Assembly (NCBI RefSeq): GCF_021504595.1
Contig: NZ_JACSGT010000001.1
Coordinates: forward strand, 2,356,001-2,420,000
DNA from: Chryseobacterium indicum
Lineage (GTDB): Bacteria > Bacteroidota > Bacteroidia > Flavobacteriales > Weeksellaceae
Length of the DNA: 64,000 nt
Direction of reading: 5' to 3'
In this document: positions 61,721 to 64,000 of the stretch, one piece after another
How positions within the stretch are numbered: position 1 is the stretch's first letter
Layout of the letters: each line of letters opens with the position of its first letter
Made by a program: the position numbers and the translations under genes
Notes under the pieces: generated by a model
Databases searched by the model: none
What the model was told of the DNA's origin: nothing
Seen by the model: only the letters and a program-made list of their open reading frames with translations

Positions 61721-63868
61721 GTGTATATAAATAAAGAAGATTTAAACGAATTAGAGTTTCCGCAATTGCTCGCGGAAATTTCTCCCTTTGCGTATTCTCC
61801 GAAAACAAGAGAAAAAATTCTTCAACTTCGTCCGATGGAAATAGACGAGGCAGAACTTTCATTGAAAAAAACTTCCGAATATCTTTCGAGTTTTGAAAGT
61901 TCAAATGCAATTCCGTTTGATGAATATGAAGATATCGAAAGTGAGCTGAAGCTAATGCTGATCGAAAATTACCGACTGGAAAACAGCGCTTTCATCAAAA
62001 TCAAAACCATCACGGAGCAAATCGGGAAATTGCAGAAGTTCTTCCCGACCATGCCGGAAACCTTTCCTACTCTAATGGAAGATGTTTCTGTTCTGGAATT
62101 CAGAAAAGAGATTATTGATAAAGTTGATAAAGTATTCAACCGTTTTGGTGAGGTGAAAAGCGAAGCTTCCCCTGCTTTAAAAGGGTTAAGAAGTGAAATT
62201 CAGCACGCCAAAAAAGCGATTCAGGAAAACTTTAACCGTGCGTTAACAACTTATGGACAGAGTGATTTTCTGGATGATATTCGCGAAACGATTATTGATG
62301 ACCAAAGAGTTTTAGCGGTAAAATCGGGTTTCAAAAGAAGAGTTCCGGGAAGAGTTTTGGGACTTTCAAAAACCGGTTCTATCACTTATATTCAGCCGGA
62401 TTCCGTAGTAAAGCATTATTTCAAGCTTCGTGAAAGCGAGGAGGAAGAGAAAAAGGAAATTGATAAGATTTTAAGACAGCTTACCGCAGAACTGGCGGAA
62501 TTTCAACCTCAGCTCTGGAGATATCAGAAGTATATTTTCGACCTTGATTTAACGAGAGCGAAGGCTAAATTTGCAGAGCTCATTAATGGTGTTTTACCAA
62601 AAATCAACCGCCATAAAACATTAAGATTAAGAGAAGCGTTCCATCCTTTGCTGTTTTTAAGAAATAAAGCGGAAAATAAAACGATCTATCCTCAAACGCT
62701 GAGTTTAACGGAACACAACAGAATCATCTGTATTTCCGGACCGAATGCGGGAGGAAAATCTATTACGCTGAAAACGGTTGGTCTGCTTCAACTGATGATC
62801 CAGAGCGGAATTCTGGTTCCTACCCATCCCAAATCGGAAATGTTTTTCTTTGATAAGATCATGACCGATATTGGGGATAATCAGTCGATTGAAAACCATC
62901 TTTCAACGTATTCATCAAGATTGAAGAAAATGTCCGGAATCATTCGTGAAGCAGAAGCCAATACGCTTTTACTGATTGATGAATTCGGTACAGGTTCCGA
63001 TCCTGAACTGGGAGGTGCTTTAGCAGAAAGTTTCCTTGAGTTTTTCTATGACAAAAAAAGTTTTGCGATCATTACGACGCACTACACCAATATTAAACTT
63101 GTTGTGGAACAGCTTCCGAATGCGCAGAATGCAGCAATGTTATTCAATGAAGAAACATTGGAACCGATGTACAAACTGGAAGTGGGACAAGCGGGAAGTT
63201 CATTTACTTTTGAGGTGGCGGAAAAGAATAAAATTCCGAGATTTATTATTCATTCTGCCAAGAAAAAGGTGGAACATGATATTGTAAATCTGGATAAAAC
63301 GATTGTAAAGCTTCAGCAGGAGAAATACGAAGTGGAAAAGCTTAAAACCGATCTTGCCGAAAGAAAGGAATCTGTAGAAGATAAGCGCGATAACCTTCAG
63401 AAACTGAATGAGCAGCTTCAGCAGAAGCTATTCAATTTCCAGAAATTATATGAAGAAGAGCATCGTAAACTGCAGTTCGGGAATAAAATTGAGGCTTTTA
63501 TCGACAGCTACGTAAAAGGAAAGTCCAGAAAAGATGTGGTAAAAGATTTTGTAAAAATTCTTGAGCAGGAAAAATTCAGAAAACTGGGTACAGATAAAGA
63601 TGAATCCAAACGTCTGCAGGTTGTAAAAAGAAAGATAACCCAACAGCTTAAAAAGGAGGAAGTAATTGAAAAAATTACGGAAACCAATGAAAAACTGGAG
63701 GAAAAACGCAAAACCGACCGCGCTCTCTGGATGAAAGTCGGGCAACGCGTCCGTATTTCCGGCAGCACAAGTGTGGGAACGATTGAAAAAATTTCACGGA
63801 ATAAAGTGATCGTAAATTACGGAACATTCAAAACAACGATTGACGCAGACGAACTGGAAAGAATTTAA
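61721..63868 (+). CDS. mutS2: MutS2-type DNA-binding ATPase lacking the Smr domain
   Basis: A 715-residue protein from a GTG start (VYINKEDLNELEFPQLLAEIS); codons upstream lie before the promoter and are rejected. Central core and clamp regions lead to the MutS ATPase: CISGPNAGGKSITLKTVGLLQLM (Walker A) and TLLLIDEFGTGSDPELGGALAE (Walker B and signature), STYSSRL, and TTHYTN. A long coiled coil and a KOW-like end (VGTIEKISRNKVIVNYG) follow. Classic MutS2 adds a C-terminal Smr endonuclease domain of ~80 residues; here translation stops without it. It may act in recombination control or stalled-ribosome rescue, as reported for other MutS2 proteins. Confidence 0.9.
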   Translation: MYINKEDLNELEFPQLLAEISPFAYSPKTREKILQLRPMEIDEAELSLKKTSEYLSSFESSNAIPFDEYEDIESELKLMLIENYRLENSAFIKIKTITEQIGKLQKFFPTMPETFPTLMEDVSVLEFRKEIIDKVDKVFNRFGEVKSEASPALKGLRSEIQHAKKAIQENFNRALTTYGQSDFLDDIRETIIDDQRVLAVKSGFKRRVPGRVLGLSKTGSITYIQPDSVVKHYFKLRESEEEEKKEIDKILRQLTAELAEFQPQLWRYQKYIFDLDLTRAKAKFAELINGVLPKINRHKTLRLREAFHPLLFLRNKAENKTIYPQTLSLTEHNRIICISGPNAGGKSITLKTVGLLQLMIQSGILVPTHPKSEMFFFDKIMTDIGDNQSIENHLSTYSSRLKKMSGIIREAEANTLLLIDEFGTGSDPELGGALAESFLEFFYDKKSFAIITTHYTNIKLVVEQLPNAQNAAMLFNEETLEPMYKLEVGQAGSSFTFEVAEKNKIPRFIIHSAKKKVEHDIVNLDKTIVKLQQEKYEVEKLKTDLAERKESVEDKRDNLQKLNEQLQQKLFNFQKLYEEEHRKLQFGNKIEAFIDSYVKGKSRKDVVKDFVKILEQEKFRKLGTDKDESKRLQVVKRKITQQLKKEEVIEKITETNEKLEEKRKTDRALWMKVGQRVRISGSTSVGTIEKISRNKVIVNYGTFKTTIDADELERI

Positions 63869-64000
63869 ATGATAACGGTAAAAACTCATATCAGTTTTAA
63901 GGATTTTCTGATGTTTCATCTCAAAAGTTCTTTAATAAGGCTTATTGCTTTTCCTTTGCTGATTTTGCTTTTCTTTATTGTAAAACTGTTTGCGGATGGC
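63869..64000 (+). CDS. YcxB-like membrane protein, N-terminal part only
   Basis: Starts with ATG directly after the mutS2 stop codon and runs off the right edge after 44 codons. MITVKTHISFKDFLMFHLKS followed by a hydrophobic span (LIRLIAFPLLILLFFIVKLF) resembles the N-terminus of YcxB-like proteins. Zero-base spacing to mutS2 implies co-transcription. Identification rests on a short stretch. Confidence 0.55.
   Translation, partial: MITVKTHISFKDFLMFHLKSSLIRLIAFPLLILLFFIVKLFADG

Overview
The window reads as a low-GC chromosomal segment of a Chryseobacterium-like flavobacterium (Bacteroidota, Weeksellaceae). The grounds are the gene families (DUF5686 outer-membrane proteins, BT_3928-type membrane protein, a mevalonate-pathway enzyme, microviridin-type grasp genes), several Bacteroidota -7 elements of the form TAnnTTTG, the absence of obvious Shine-Dalgarno sequences, and intergenic repeat families. 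The genus is inferred from protein flavour, not from a marker search. No rRNA, tRNA or CRISPR array was seen.

Layout. 1-13 kb: end of grpE, dnaJ, a DUF808 membrane protein, a lipoprotein esterase, DedA, prfB, an FAD oxidoreductase bracketed by two copies of a ~135 bp repeat, an AAA+ ATPase with an IF2-N-like head, an ABC exporter pair and two tandem paralogous membrane proteins. 13-16 kb: a minus-strand stress operon (ECF sigma factor, putative anti-sigma factor, DUF417 membrane protein, MsrA-MsrB fusion lipoprotein), then an intergenic region made of two repeat elements before alaS. 16-28 kb: alaS, two DUF5686 outer-membrane proteins, lipoproteins, an M28 peptidase. 28-35 kb: folP, a divergent HxlR regulator/quinone-reductase pair followed by a small gene broken by an amber codon, DUF1599, BT_3928, a TerB-like protein, tpiA, a PfpI protein, clpP. 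35-45 kb: dnaG, tsaE, ald, a LytS/LytTR two-component pair, a CPA2 antiporter, and tyrA preceded by what looks like a Tyr-codon attenuator. 45-49 kb: diphosphomevalonate decarboxylase, acyl-CoA ligase, epimerase.

49.2-52.1 kb is the most striking accessory locus: three small precursor genes with a PFFASFL leader motif, a GG junction and a TxKYPSD core motif, followed by two MvdC/MvdD-type ATP-grasp ligases. This is a microviridin/chryseoviridin-like graspetide cluster. A strong hairpin with a T-tract separates precursors from enzymes. The cores carry extra eight-residue D/T-rich repeats, and no acetyltransferase, protease or exporter gene lies beside them.

52-64 kb: an alpha/beta hydrolase, pdxJ, DUF2085, an MscS channel, a lipoprotein, and a complete IS5-type insertion sequence. 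The insertion sequence has split a DUF456 gene after its sixth codon, and its right end offers an in-frame GTG restart. Then come ung, a GNAT acetyltransferase, a four-unit tandem ~145 bp repeat whose every unit carries a perfect 15-bp hairpin, a mutS2-type gene without an Smr domain, and the start of a YcxB-like gene.

One theme recurs across unrelated housekeeping genes: loss of structural zinc cysteines. DnaG lacks the CHC2 cysteines, DnaJ keeps only one of its two zinc centres, and MsrB is of a zinc-free type. Gene functions are assigned from recognised motifs and family resemblance; no database search was possible.
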